Shown: piece by piece, positions 32,676-32,976 of the stretch | How the letters are laid out: the number at the start of each line of letters is the position of its first letter | Position numbering within the stretch: position 1 is the first letter of the stretch | DNA from: Synechococcus sp. MED850 | GTDB taxonomy: Bacteria > Cyanobacteriota > Cyanobacteriia > PCC-6307 > Cyanobiaceae | Length of the DNA: 32,976 nucleotides | Direction of reading: 5' to 3' | NCBI GenBank assembly: GCA_002700765.1 | Contig: PAEP01000045.1 | Span: forward strand, 1 to 32,976 | The notes under the pieces: generated by a model | The model's database searches: none | Told to the model about the DNA's origin: nothing | Seen by the model: the letters and a program-made list of their open reading frames with translations, nothing else | Program-made: the position numbers and the translations under genes

Positions 32676-32976
32676 ATGCAACCCACGGCGGAACAGTTCA
32701 CTGAAAAAGCCTGGGCCGCCATCGTCGCTGCTCAGCAACTCGCCAAAAGTGCCCGTCACCAACAACTCGAAACGGAGCACCTGCTGCTGGCACTGCTGGA
32801 GCAGAACGGCCTTGCCACAAGAATTCTGACCAAGGCCGGTGTCGATTCCACGAGTTTTGAACAGGCGGTGCGCAACCATCTGAAACGGTTGGGGAGCATG
32901 AGCACCACCCCTGAATCCGTTTTTCTGGGACGTGCCCTGAACGCCTGTCTCGACAAGGCTGAGCAACAACGCGAAC
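32676..32976 (+). CDS. clpB: ClpB disaggregase chaperone, N-terminal part (runs off window)
   Basis: The first 100 codons of ClpB, the hexameric AAA+ chaperone that works with DnaK to dissolve protein aggregates. MQPTAEQFTEKAWAAIVAAQ, HQQLETEHLLLALLEQNGLA and ILTKAGVD are the double Clp-N repeat that opens the family. The nucleotide-binding domains lie beyond the right edge, so ClpB1 and ClpB2 types cannot be separated with certainty. The 147 bases before the start contain no CIRCE-type inverted repeat that I can see. Confidence 0.93.
   Translation, partial: MQPTAEQFTEKAWAAIVAAQQLAKSARHQQLETEHLLLALLEQNGLATRILTKAGVDSTSFEQAVRNHLKRLGSMSTTPESVFLGRALNACLDKAEQQRE

Overview
The window looks like a stretch of chromosome from a marine unicellular cyanobacterium of the Synechococcus type. 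It carries the start of psbA (photosystem II D1), ndhD, plastocyanin, cytochrome c6, Ycf51, cyanobacterial DUF1824, DUF2605 and DUF4332 genes, and a TamB/Tic236-like protein. Genes are tightly packed, GC-rich, and frequently overlap by about 4 bases. I see no tRNA, rRNA, insertion sequence, CRISPR array or integrated phage. No gap between genes exceeds 300 bases.

Layout. (1) 1-2036, minus: the 5' part of psbA, encoding a Gln-type (D1:1-like) D1, and a DUF697 membrane protein with a degenerate GTPase-like middle. A 32-base perfect palindrome lies between them. (2) 2152-5278, plus: a cation efflux transporter, an unknown protein, an RGG-rich protein and trpS. (3) 5512-6523: a secreted lambda-endolysin-like GH104 enzyme converging on a small DUF2605 gene. 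(4) 6553-14588, plus: thrS, DUF1824, glucokinase, thrB, ndhD and an M3 oligopeptidase. (5) 14585-16877, minus: proA, folB and an alpha/beta hydrolase, overlapping or almost touching. (6) 16986-17792, plus: an AT-rich membrane-anchored gene of unknown function, unlike its neighbours in composition. (7) 17807-23143, minus: a 1477-residue TamB-like protein followed by a ROK-family sugar kinase homologue. (8) 23210-31573, plus: ycf51, DUF4332, a small secreted protein, a CocE-type hydrolase, a secreted DUF3887-like protein, glgB, hemE, an SDR/epimerase and petE. (9) 31616-32976: a strong terminator, petJ (cytochrome c6), a Nif11-domain gene, a small minus-strand gene and the start of clpB.

Functional themes. 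One is photosynthetic and respiratory electron transport: D1, NdhD, plastocyanin and cytochrome c6, with hemE supplying tetrapyrroles. A second is glucose and glycogen metabolism: glucokinase, the ROK protein and branching enzyme. The rest is amino-acid and cofactor housekeeping (thrB, proA, folB, two aminoacyl-tRNA synthetases) and envelope biology (TamB-like protein, GH104).

The least explained items are the RGG-rich protein with a ribbon-helix-helix-like core, the AT-rich gene with a repeat in its leader, the ROK protein that has lost its zinc-site residues, the triple-repeat palindrome upstream of psbA, and a recurring pattern of hairpins or palindromes laid directly over stop codons. All identifications come from reading the sequence and recalling families; no database search was run.
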